From Gemmatimonadales bacterium (GTDB taxonomy: Bacteria > Gemmatimonadota > Gemmatimonadetes > Palauibacterales > Palauibacteraceae), in assembly GCA_030608825.1 (NCBI GenBank), contig JAUWDL010000123.1, positions 1-5,328 on the forward strand: a DNA stretch of 5,328 nucleotides, given 5' to 3'. The notes under the pieces were generated by a model, which worked only from the letters and a program-made list of their open reading frames with translations, did no database searches and had not been told where the DNA came from. The stretch's first letter is position 1. Each line of letters opens with the position of its first letter. Both the position numbers and the translations under genes were made by a program. This document shows positions 1 to 5,328 of the stretch, one piece after another.

Positions 1-737
1 ATCACGGCGCCGCTGAAAAGGACGGCGGAGACGCGGTAGCCGACGATGTACCCCACGCCCATGAGCGCCGGAGAGGCCGCCGGCGTGGCTACCAGAATCC
101 CGCCGGTATACTCGATCCTCTCGCCGAGCACCTCCATCTGCGAGCGGCCGAACTGAAACACGGCCTGCGTGCGCTCCTGCATGATCTGGATGCCGTTCGA
201 GTTCTTGAACAGCTCCCACAGCCCGGCGAGGCCCATCGCCACGAACACGAACTTGGCGCCCGTATCACCGCCCTGTCCGGCCTTTACGATCTCGGACGCG
301 GCGACCGACTCGGGAAACGGCAGGTCGGCCTCGACGACCAGCGTCCGTCTGAGCATGATCACGAAGAGCACGCCGAGCACGCCCCCGACAAGCATGATCA
401 TCGTGCTCTCCCAGTAGCGCAGCTCCTCCCAGGCTCCCGCGATGATGAAGGCCGGGAGGGTGAAGATCGCGCCGGCCACCAGAGCCTCGCCCACGGAGGC
501 CGTGGTGCGGGCGATGTTCTCCTCCAGGATCGTCCCCTTGAGAGGTCGAAGCGCGGCCATGGCCACGACGGCGGCCGGGAAGGTAGCAGCTACCGTAAGC
601 CCCGCCTTCATACCAATGTAGGCGTTCGCGGCTCCGAGCACCACGGCCATAAGGACGCCCAGAAACAACGCCTTGAAGGTGAGCTCGGCCATGCTGGTGT
701 CGGCCGGGACGTAGGGCGTGTCGCTCCGATCGCTCAT
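1..737 (-). CDS. OPT-family oligopeptide transporter, N-terminal part (runs off left edge)
   Basis: Inner-membrane carrier of the OPT family, which imports small peptides (some members move metal chelates), probably driven by the proton gradient. I translated the minus strand from ATG at 737-735. It stays open for 245 codons to the window edge; bacterial OPT proteins are usually 600-700 residues, so roughly the first third is present. Family-like segments are NAYIGMKAGLTVAATFPAA (residues 38-56), the acidic/proline motif DLPFPESVAASEIVKAG (138-154) and SPALMGVGYIVGY (222-234). Hydrophobic membrane spans are visible at about 22-40, 44-64, 85-102, 112-129 and 161-176, then again from about 222. 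The start is supported by AAGGAG (748-743) 5 nt upstream. It is divergent from pepD, which suggests a shared role in peptide use. The substrate cannot be read from sequence. Family assignment is confident; the remaining two thirds are unseen. Confidence 0.88.
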   Translation of the reverse strand, partial: MSDRSDTPYVPADTSMAELTFKALFLGVLMAVVLGAANAYIGMKAGLTVAATFPAAVVAMAALRPLKGTILEENIARTTASVGEALVAGAIFTLPAFIIAGAWEELRYWESTMIMLVGGVLGVLFVIMLRRTLVVEADLPFPESVAASEIVKAGQGGDTGAKFVFVAMGLAGLWELFKNSNGIQIMQERTQAVFQFGRSQMEVLGERIEYTGGILVATPAASPALMGVGYIVGYRVSAVLFSGAV

Positions 738-822
738 CCGCTCTCCTTCGGTCGGGAGTCCACCGTTTGGATCCGTCAAGATCGCCGCCCGGTGGCGGGA
801 ACACGCGATCCCACGAACTCAT

Positions 823-849
823 GGACGGTTGTGCCGTCCGGCGATATCG
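823..849. promoter_or_regulatory. Operator-like tandem palindromes at the centre of the divergent region
   Basis: A perfect 6-bp inverted repeat, GGACGG-TTGTG-CCGTCC (823-839), is followed two bases later by the 8-bp palindrome CGATATCG (842-849). The midpoint of the intergenic region is 840, so the pair sits almost equidistant from both start codons (about 86 and 94 bp away). This is where a dimeric regulator controlling both genes would be expected to bind. No thymine run follows on either strand, so it does not look like an intrinsic terminator. The symmetry is directly visible; the operator function is inference, and one short palindrome could be chance in GC-rich DNA. Confidence 0.3.
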
Positions 850-924
850 TGGGGCAAGCTGCCACGCACGGGTGGGAAACGCCAGAGACCACAAGGGCGG
901 CTGCGAAGCGCGATGAGACACGAA

Positions 925-942
925 CCGTGAAGGAGGTCACGG
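925..942 (+). promoter_or_regulatory. Shine-Dalgarno site of pepD enclosed in a perfect hairpin
   Basis: CCGTGA (925-930) and TCACGG (937-942) are exact reverse complements. The six bases between them are AGGAGG, the consensus anti-16S core. The 3' arm is also the 6-nt spacer, ending directly before ATG at 943. This fixes the pepD start with high confidence. In mRNA it would fold into a 6-bp stem (four G-C pairs) that displays the ribosome site in the loop, a geometry seen in some translational operators. The pairing is visible; regulatory use is untested. Confidence 0.6.
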
Positions 943-2388
943 ATGTCGTTCATATCGGAATGGGAGCCGCACGCCCTGTGGGCGCACTTCGACGAGATCC
1001 TCAAGATCCCGCGTGCCTCGAAGGACGAGGGCCAGATCCGCCAGTACGTCCTCGGGGTCGCCGAGCGCAACGGCCTCGAGGCCAAAGTGGACGGTAGCGG
1101 GAACGTGGTCGTCCGCAAGCCGGGCTCACCCGGCCACGAGAACGCGGCCGCCACGATCCTTCAGTCCCACCTGGACATGGTGCAGGAAAAGAACTCCGAC
1201 GTGGAGCACGATTTCGAGACGGACGCCATCACTCCGGTCAAGGACGGCGCGTATCTCAAGGCGGACGGAACGACCCTCGGATCGGACAACGGCATCGGCG
1301 TGGCCGCGATGTTGGCGCTCATGGAGGACCAGGAGGCGGAGCACGGCCCCCTTGAGTTCCTGTTCACCGTGGATGAGGAGACCGGACTGACCGGCGCTGC
1401 CGGGCTCGGGGACGACATGCTGGCCGGCCGTCAGCTCCTCAACCTCGATTCGGAGGAGGAGGGCATCATCACGATCGGGTGCGCGGGGGGCGGAGACACC
1501 AACCTGCAGCTGCCCATGGCCGAAGAGCGCGCCGAGGGCTCGGCGGTTCATATCGTGATTCAGGGACTCAAAGGCGGCCACTCCGGCGTCGACATCCACC
1601 TTCAGCGGGCGAACGCCATCAAGGTGCTCTCACGCGCTCTCTACGCGGCGTGGCTCGAGGAGCCGTTTCGGGTGGCCGACCTGAGCGGAGGGAACGCCCA
1701 CAACGCGATCCCCCGCGAGGCGTCGGCGACCGTCGTGCTGAAGGGAGAAAAGGAGGTGGCGCGCTTCCGAGGTCGGCTGGAAGAGGAGCTCGACACCATC
1801 GTCCACGAGTCGAGCACCGTGGATCCCGGCATGACCTTCGAGGTCACGGAGGTGAGCACTCCTCCCACGGTTTGGGATGAGGTGACGACCCGCCGCGGCC
1901 TGGCACTCCTCACCACCCTGCCGCACGGCGTCGTGCGGATGAGCCCGGACATCCCGGGCCTCGTCGAGACGAGCACCAACCTGGCCGTGGCCGCGCGACG
2001 AAACGGGGATCTCGATATCCTGCTCAGCAGCCGAAGCTCCGTGGCATCGGCACTTCGCGCACTGAGACAGCGAATCCGATCGGCTGGCTCGCTGGCGGGT
2101 GCCGAGGCCGAGGAAGAGGACGCGTACCCGGGCTGGGAGCCGGACGTTGGCTCGAGGCTGCTCGGCGTGGTCAAGGAGGTCTACGCGGAGCACCTGGGCG
2201 AGCCGGAGGTCGGCGCCATCCACGCCGGGCTCGAGTGTGGCATCATCGGCGAGAAGTACGACGGCATGGACATGGTCTCGTTCGGGCCCCAGATCGAGTT
2301 TCCCCACTCGCCCGACGAACGGGTGAAGATCGATTCGGTGCAGAGCTTCTACGTGGTGCTGCGGGCACTCCTTGAGCGTCTCTCCTGA
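943..2388 (+). CDS. pepD: Aminoacyl-histidine dipeptidase (Xaa-His dipeptidase, peptidase family M20C)
   Basis: Cytoplasmic zinc metallopeptidase that hydrolyses dipeptides, classically those with C-terminal histidine (carnosinase-like). The product has 481 residues; E. coli PepD has about 485. M20 landmarks appear in order: SHLDMV with zinc ligand His76 and catalytic Asp78; GSDNGIG with bridging Asp115; DEETG with catalytic Glu145 and zinc ligand Glu146; LNLDSEEEG with Asp169; and FPHSPDE with the final ligand His455. Every expected metal and catalytic position is present, so the enzyme looks active. The dimerisation/lid domain occupies about 195-390 and carries GGHSG (211-215) and GGNAHNAIPRE (249-259), both M20C-like. 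HAGLECG near the C-terminus also fits the family. There is no signal peptide, consistent with acting on imported peptides. The start is set by AGGAGG at 931-936. It is divergent from the OPT transporter and first in a run of five genes; the next gene may overlap its 3' end by 17 nt. Confidence 0.96.
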   Translation: MSFISEWEPHALWAHFDEILKIPRASKDEGQIRQYVLGVAERNGLEAKVDGSGNVVVRKPGSPGHENAAATILQSHLDMVQEKNSDVEHDFETDAITPVKDGAYLKADGTTLGSDNGIGVAAMLALMEDQEAEHGPLEFLFTVDEETGLTGAAGLGDDMLAGRQLLNLDSEEEGIITIGCAGGGDTNLQLPMAEERAEGSAVHIVIQGLKGGHSGVDIHLQRANAIKVLSRALYAAWLEEPFRVADLSGGNAHNAIPREASATVVLKGEKEVARFRGRLEEELDTIVHESSTVDPGMTFEVTEVSTPPTVWDEVTTRRGLALLTTLPHGVVRMSPDIPGLVETSTNLAVAARRNGDLDILLSSRSSVASALRALRQRIRSAGSLAGAEAEEEDAYPGWEPDVGSRLLGVVKEVYAEHLGEPEVGAIHAGLECGIIGEKYDGMDMVSFGPQIEFPHSPDERVKIDSVQSFYVVLRALLERLS

Positions 2389-2809
2389 GCGCCCATCGGG
2401 CTTGGCCCGGGCTTTCGCCCGCACGGCCGTGTTGTTGCTGCTTCCGGCCACCGCTCACGGATGCTCCGGTGCACCCGAGGATGACCGAGTGGTCAACGAC
2501 TCCGTGTACGTCGAGATCATGACCCGGCTGGTTCTCGTGAAGGATTCGATGGTCTCGATCAACCTCCCGTACTGGTCGCAACAGCACGAGCTGGACTCCC
2601 TCGAGACGGTGATCGCGGCGGAGGAGGGCGTGACGGCGGACGATCTGTTCGAGTTCGCGCGCGATGCCGGGCGCGATCCCGCGAGGATGGGTCGACTGTG
2701 GGAGGTGATCCGGCTGCGGGTCGACTCCATCCGCCCGCCGGACGAGGAGGAGGCGGAGACCGATCAGGCGCCGGCGCGTGGCGGCACCAGACGCCGGCGT
2801 GCGGGCTAG
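2372..2809 (+). CDS. Small exported, probably lipoprotein-like protein of unknown function
   Basis: I do not recognise a firm family. With TTG at 2372 the product has 145 residues. Arg13 and Arg17 precede a hydrophobic stretch AVLLLLPATA (19-28) and then HGC, so Cys31 could be a lipidated residue; the lipobox is imperfect because Ala, not Leu, occupies -3. The mature part is mostly predicted helix: DSVYVEIMTRLVLVKDSM (43-60), then DSLETVIAAEEGVTADDLFEFARDAGRDP and LWEVIRLRVDSI, ending in an acidic then Arg-rich tail. The pattern of a helix with an IMT-L motif followed by 'eGVTaDDLfeFA...dP..M..lW' loosely resembles small DUF4296-type lipoproteins of Bacteroidota; that is a hunch. The start is uncertain: TTG at 2402 would avoid overlap with pepD and keep the signal peptide, and neither has a clear Shine-Dalgarno. 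It ends 16 bp before mlaE, so it is probably co-transcribed and may act in the envelope. Confidence 0.7.
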   Translation: MSVSPERPSGLARAFARTAVLLLLPATAHGCSGAPEDDRVVNDSVYVEIMTRLVLVKDSMVSINLPYWSQQHELDSLETVIAAEEGVTADDLFEFARDAGRDPARMGRLWEVIRLRVDSIRPPDEEEAETDQAPARGGTRRRRAG

Positions 2810-2825
2810 TGACCGGAAGCGACCG

Positions 2826-3611
2826 ATGAGCGTCAGCGGGTGGCTCCAGCGCGTTGGGCGGAAGGTGCTGGCGGCCGTTCAGCACGCGGGCCACTTCGGG
2901 ATCCTTCTGGTCGCGACGATGGCGGCCCTGCCGCAGATACGGCGCTACTGGCCGGCCGCGGTGGGGCACGCCAAGCGGATCGGCGTGGACGGCATCGCCC
3001 TCGTCATCGTCGTCGGCGGCCTCAGCGGCTCGCTGCTCGCCCAGCAGACGGGCTACCAACTCTCGAACGCCCTGCCCATGTCTCTTGTCGGCAGCGGGGT
3101 CGTGGCCGGCATGCTGACGGAGCTCGGTCCGGTTCTGACGGCGATCGTCATCGCCGGGCGGACGGGAGCCGGGATCGGCGCCGAGCTGGGCACGATGAAG
3201 GTGACCGATCAGATCGACGCGCTCGTCACCCTCGGCCGGGATCCGGTCGTGGAGCTGGTGGCGCCGCGCGTGGTGGGCGGGATCATCGCGATGATCCCGC
3301 TGGTGATCATCGCCAACTTCGTCGGCATCTTCGCCGGCTGGTTCACCGCCGTTTCCGTACTTCCGATGACGACGGCCGAGTACGTGCAGGGCGCCCGCAG
3401 CTATTACCATTCCGCGGCCCTGATCTTCTCGCTGGTCAAGGCGCCGATCTTCGGCTTCACGATCACTTTCGTGGCCTGCTACATCGGGCTCCGGGCGGAA
3501 GGCGGCGCCGCCGGCGTCGGCCGAACGGCCACGGCGGCCGTGGTCGCTATCATCGTGGCGATCATGGTGCTGGACGTGATCCTCGCTCCGGTGTATAACG
3601 CGGTCGCATGA
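2826..3611 (+). CDS. mlaE: MlaE-family ABC transporter permease (MCE lipid transport)
   Basis: Inner-membrane permease of an MCE-type lipid transporter; two copies would pair with two MlaF ATPases and an MlaD hexamer. From ATG at 2826 it has 261 residues, matching E. coli MlaE (260). The hallmark block is ELGPVLTAIVIAGRTGAGIG (99-118) followed by AELGTMKVTDQIDAL (119-133), the conserved MlaE core including the ATPase-contacting loop. Hydrophobic spans lie near 24-40 (amphipathic/interfacial), 55-75, 86-112, 149-176, 197-222 and 234-256. An in-frame GTG at 2778 would add 16 polar residues and overlap the upstream gene by 32 nt. I prefer the ATG because of the length match, the 16-bp gap to the previous stop and a modest GGAAG (2815-2819) 6 nt upstream. 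The stop overlaps the mlaF start as ATGA. A 24-bp palindrome lies within codons 151-159. Confidence 0.95.
   Translation: MSVSGWLQRVGRKVLAAVQHAGHFGILLVATMAALPQIRRYWPAAVGHAKRIGVDGIALVIVVGGLSGSLLAQQTGYQLSNALPMSLVGSGVVAGMLTELGPVLTAIVIAGRTGAGIGAELGTMKVTDQIDALVTLGRDPVVELVAPRVVGGIIAMIPLVIIANFVGIFAGWFTAVSVLPMTTAEYVQGARSYYHSAALIFSLVKAPIFGFTITFVACYIGLRAEGGAAGVGRTATAAVVAIIVAIMVLDVILAPVYNAVA
3277..3300. repeat. Perfect 24-bp palindrome inside mlaE
   Basis: The 24 bases 3277-3300 equal their own reverse complement without mismatch; the arms meet at CGCG (3287-3290). They encode the stretch Gly-Gly-Ile-Ile-Ala-Met-Ile-Pro at the start of a membrane helix. In mRNA this gives a 10-bp stem with a CGCG loop. 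The half-arm GATCATCGC recurs at 3305-3313. At about 65% GC I estimate roughly 0.001 such perfect palindromes expected in a window this size, though codon and protein constraints (Ile-Ile-Ala codons ATC ATC GCG) raise that. Function, if any, is unknown. Confidence 0.75.
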
Positions 3612-4357
3612 TCGAGATACGCTCCCTCAGGAAGAACCTGGGTGGCAATCAGGTGCTGGACGGCGTCGACCTCGTGGTGAACGAGGGCGAGTGCGTCGTG
3701 GTGATGGGTCCGTCCGGAACGGGCAAGAGCGTCCTGCTCAAGCACATCGTCGGGCTCTTCGACCCGGACGAGGGAGATGTGCTGGTGGACGGTATTTCCG
3801 TGCCCCGGGCGGACGGGCGTACCATCAGGCGGATCCGCTCCCGCATCAGCTACGTCTTTCAGAACTCGGCCCTCTTCGACTCGCTCACCGTCGAGGGCAA
3901 CATCCTGCTGGGGCTTCCAGAGGGCCACTGCAGACGGCGGGATGTGAACTGCAACGAGCTGGTGCGAGAGGCGCTCGAGCACGTCAACCTCGGCCCGGAG
4001 GTGCTTCCGCTTCTCCCGGCCGAGCTCTCCGGCGGAATGCAGAAGCGCGTCGCGCTCGCGCGAGCGGTGGTAGGACGCCAGCGATACGTCCTGTACGATG
4101 AGCCGACGACCGGGCTCGACCCGCTCAACGCGTCGAACATCAACGAGCTCATCGCGCGACTCAAGAGCGAGATCGGGAGCACCAGTGTGATCGTCACCCA
4201 CGACGTGGATTCCGCCTTCTTCCTCGCCGACCGAATCGCCGTGCTCTCGGACGGCGTGATCCAGGCGATCGGAACGCCGGAGGAGCTCAGGACGACGCCC
4301 GATCCGCGCATCCAGCGATTCCTGGATCCTGCCGCCGCATACGCGGGGGCGATGTGA
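3608..4357 (+). CDS. mlaF: MlaF-family ABC transporter ATP-binding protein (MCE lipid transport)
   Basis: Cytoplasmic ATPase that powers the MlaE permease. The 249-residue product has a complete nucleotide-binding domain: Walker A GPSGTGKS (34-41), Q-loop Gln85 in YVFQNSALFDSLTV, ABC signature LSGGMQKR (140-147), Walker B VLYDEP (161-166) with catalytic Glu165, D-loop GLD (169-171) and switch His198 in VTHD. The signature LSGGMQKRVALARA and the 'FQ.saLFdSLTV' block are typical of the Mla/Ttg2A subgroup rather than of amino-acid importers. The length is close to E. coli MlaF (about 269), with a shorter C-terminal tail. The ATG overlaps the mlaE stop (ATGA), and its own stop overlaps the mlaD GTG start (GTGA), indicating translational coupling. 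Cys108 and Cys115 flank an Arg-rich insert (CRRRDVNC) in the helical subdomain; whether this is unusual for the family is not known to me. Confidence 0.96.
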   Translation: MIEIRSLRKNLGGNQVLDGVDLVVNEGECVVVMGPSGTGKSVLLKHIVGLFDPDEGDVLVDGISVPRADGRTIRRIRSRISYVFQNSALFDSLTVEGNILLGLPEGHCRRRDVNCNELVREALEHVNLGPEVLPLLPAELSGGMQKRVALARAVVGRQRYVLYDEPTTGLDPLNASNINELIARLKSEIGSTSVIVTHDVDSAFFLADRIAVLSDGVIQAIGTPEELRTTPDPRIQRFLDPAAAYAGAM

Positions 4358-5280
4358 GGGATCCCGGCCTTCGGTCCAACCGCGCGGTCGAGCTGCGGGT
4401 CGGCCTCCTGGTGCTCGGATCGGCCGCGCTCCTCATCTGGGGCGTGTTCTGGCTCAGCGACAGGGACATCCGGGGCGGCGGCCTGGAGATCTACGCGATC
4501 GCCGCGGACGCCCAACAGATCACCAACGGCGCGCGGGTTTACCTGCGGGGGGTGGACGTGGGCTCGGTGCGGGGGGTGGAGCTACAGGAGGACCACGTCG
4601 TCCTGCGGCTGGAGGTTCGCTACGCCGATCCCCTGCCGGATGACACCCGCGCTCTCATCCGACCGGCGGGTTTCCTGGGCAACCAGATGATCGTGCTGCT
4701 GCCCGGAGCTTCCGGCACCGTCCTGGCAAGCGGCGACTCGATCTCGCTCTCCGTGGGGGCCGAGATCTCGACGATCGCTGGAGAGCTGGGCGACAAGGCG
4801 GACGATCTGCTGATTCGAGCGGCCGCGATTTTCTCGGATCAGATGATCGCAGACATCCAGACCACGTCCTCCGCCGTCGCGGGCGCGATGACCGAGCTTC
4901 AGCGACTCATGGAGGATCAGAGCGGCACGATCGGGGAGCTTGTCGTGAACCTGAACGCCGTCTCCTCGCAGCTGAGGTCGGCCACGGAGAGCACTGACCT
5001 GGAGGCGACCGTCGCGCGGATCGACTCGATCACGACGCGGCTCGAGAGCGCCTCGGCCGGCCTCGATTCCACGAGCCATTCCCTGGCCTCGATCACGCGC
5101 AAGATGGACGAGGGCGAGGGCACGCTGGGACTGTTGGTCAACGACGAGGGGCTCTACCTGAAGATCTCTGCCGCCATGGAGAACATCCAGGCGGCCACCG
5201 AAGAGATCGCCCTCCTCACGAAGGACATCAGACAGCGACCGGACCGCTACCTGAAGGGGCTCAAGTTCGAGGTCTTCTAG
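4354..5280 (+). CDS. mlaD: MlaD-family MCE protein with long helical C-terminus
   Basis: Periplasmic lipid-binding subunit anchored in the inner membrane; MCE proteins assemble as hexamers with a central hydrophobic channel above MlaE. The 308 residues comprise a short cytoplasmic N-terminus, one membrane helix (about 15-34) and one MCE domain (about 42-118) with GARVYLRGVDVGSVRGVEL (59-77) and the pore-loop-like block AGFLGNQMIVLLPG (105-118). A long tail follows. E. coli MlaD has about 183 residues, so the tail is the difference. Residues 118-295 contain no proline and are rich in Ala, Ser, Leu, Glu and Gln, suggesting extended helices or coiled coil. The end, LTKDIRQRPDRYLKGLKFEVF (in two parts, 288-308), is a style common in single-MCE proteins of Bacteroidota-like and related phyla. 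GTG start at 4354 overlaps the mlaF stop. ATG alternatives in frame are far downstream and would lose the anchor. No MlaC or MlaB gene follows within the window. Confidence 0.93.
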   Translation: MRDPGLRSNRAVELRVGLLVLGSAALLIWGVFWLSDRDIRGGGLEIYAIAADAQQITNGARVYLRGVDVGSVRGVELQEDHVVLRLEVRYADPLPDDTRALIRPAGFLGNQMIVLLPGASGTVLASGDSISLSVGAEISTIAGELGDKADDLLIRAAAIFSDQMIADIQTTSSAVAGAMTELQRLMEDQSGTIGELVVNLNAVSSQLRSATESTDLEATVARIDSITTRLESASAGLDSTSHSLASITRKMDEGEGTLGLLVNDEGLYLKISAAMENIQAATEEIALLTKDIRQRPDRYLKGLKFEVF

Positions 5281-5282
5281 CA

Positions 5283-5314
5283 GGTCGCTGACCCGCCAGG
5301 GTTGTTCAGCGACC
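5283..5314 (+). terminator. Inverted repeat after mlaD, candidate transcription end
   Basis: GGTCGCTGA (5283-5291) and TCAGCGACC (5306-5314) are perfect 9-bp complements, starting 3 bp after the mlaD stop. Within the 14-base loop, CCC (5292-5294) can pair with GGG (5299-5301) to lengthen the helix with a TTGT bulge. The position fits a terminator or a 3' end stabiliser for the five-gene unit. There is no thymine run after it on either strand, so it is not a classical intrinsic terminator; GC-rich bacteria often lack the run. The window ends 14 bp later, so the next gene is unseen. Confidence 0.5.
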
Positions 5315-5328
5315 CGCTAAATCCCGAA

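Larger units (their letters stand above)
738..942. promoter_or_regulatory. Divergent intergenic region between the OPT transporter and pepD
   Basis: The 205 bp between two divergent starts must hold the 5' control signals for both directions, since neither gene has another upstream space. I looked on both strands for paired -35/-10 boxes with 16-18 bp spacing and found none convincing. TTGACG on the minus strand (781-776) has no -10 partner, and GATATC at 843-848 has no -35 partner. What is visible is a good Shine-Dalgarno site at each end (748-743 minus, 931-936 plus) and several palindromes, listed separately. No coding potential is evident: the open frames crossing it are shadows of the flanking genes. 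The promoter role is inferred from position only. Confidence 0.5.

Noticed and set aside
265..921. 218-codon minus-strand open frame
   Set aside because: It overlaps the OPT gene on the same strand in another frame and crosses the intergenic region. Its product is Arg/Gly-rich low-complexity text, typical of off-frame reading of GC-rich DNA, while the OPT frame is clearly the real one.
1840..1850. 11-nt GAGGTCACGGA shared with the pepD Shine-Dalgarno region (933-943)
   Set aside because: It lies inside pepD coding sequence (Glu-Val-Thr-Glu) without the upstream CCGTGA arm; best explained as coincidence.
1630..2451. 273-codon minus-strand open frame antisense to pepD
   Set aside because: The pepD frame has all family motifs. 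The antisense product shows no recognisable domain and reflects the scarcity of stops in GC-rich DNA.
2778..2825. GTG at 2778 as the mlaE start
   Set aside because: It would add 16 polar residues not typical of MlaE and overlap the upstream gene by 32 nt. The ATG at 2826 gives the family length and has a modest Shine-Dalgarno.
2559..3410. 283-codon minus-strand open frame antisense to the lipoprotein-like gene and mlaE
   Set aside because: The product is rich in Asp, His, Arg and Pro with no domain, and it spans two well-supported plus-strand genes.
4053..4066. 14-bp palindrome in mlaF (around CTCGCGCGAG)
   Set aside because: Palindromes of this length are expected by chance about once per few windows of this size and GC content, and the sequence encodes the conserved VALARAV helix.
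1..5328. CRISPR arrays, tRNA/rRNA genes, insertion sequences, phage or defence genes
   Set aside because: No regularly spaced repeats, tRNA cloverleaf, rRNA stretch, transposase motif or target-site duplication was seen. Nearly all of the window is ordinary metabolic and transport coding sequence.

Overview
This 5.3-kb, GC-rich window comes from a bacterium with an outer membrane. Evidence for that is an MCE-type lipid-transport cassette (permease, ATPase, MCE substrate-binding protein) and a probable exported small lipoprotein. Gene style (strong Shine-Dalgarno sites, GTG/TTG starts, tight overlaps) and the closing residues of the MCE protein resemble Gemmatimonadota or neighbouring phyla. 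That placement is an impression from sequence style, not a search result.

Layout. Positions 1-737 (minus strand) hold the first 245 codons of an OPT-family oligopeptide transporter that runs off the left edge. A 205-bp divergent intergenic region (738-942) separates it from a plus-strand run of five closely packed genes. These are pepD (943-2388, Xaa-His dipeptidase, M20C), a small secreted or lipoprotein-like protein of unknown function (2372-2809), mlaE (2826-3611), mlaF (3608-4357) and mlaD (4354-5280). A 9-bp perfect inverted repeat starts 3 bp after the mlaD stop (5283-5314) and probably marks the end of the transcription unit.

How the genes fit together. The divergent pair suggests peptide scavenging: OPT carriers bring in peptides, and PepD hydrolyses dipeptides, classically Xaa-His, in the cytoplasm. 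The downstream E-F-D set is a minimal ABC importer/exporter of the MCE class, which moves phospholipid or other hydrophobic lipid between the membranes. No MlaC, MlaB or MlaA homologue lies between mlaD and the window end. The mlaE/mlaF and mlaF/mlaD junctions are 4-nt ATGA and GTGA overlaps, typical of translational coupling with fixed subunit ratios.

No clearly new system is evident. The most notable non-coding signals are: (i) a perfect 6-bp stem before pepD whose loop is exactly the Shine-Dalgarno core; (ii) a perfect 24-bp palindrome inside mlaE; (iii) an operator-like pair of palindromes at the centre of the divergent intergenic region; and (iv) the inverted repeat after mlaD. The MlaD C-terminus is also unusual in being a proline-free segment of about 178 residues, predicted to be largely helical.
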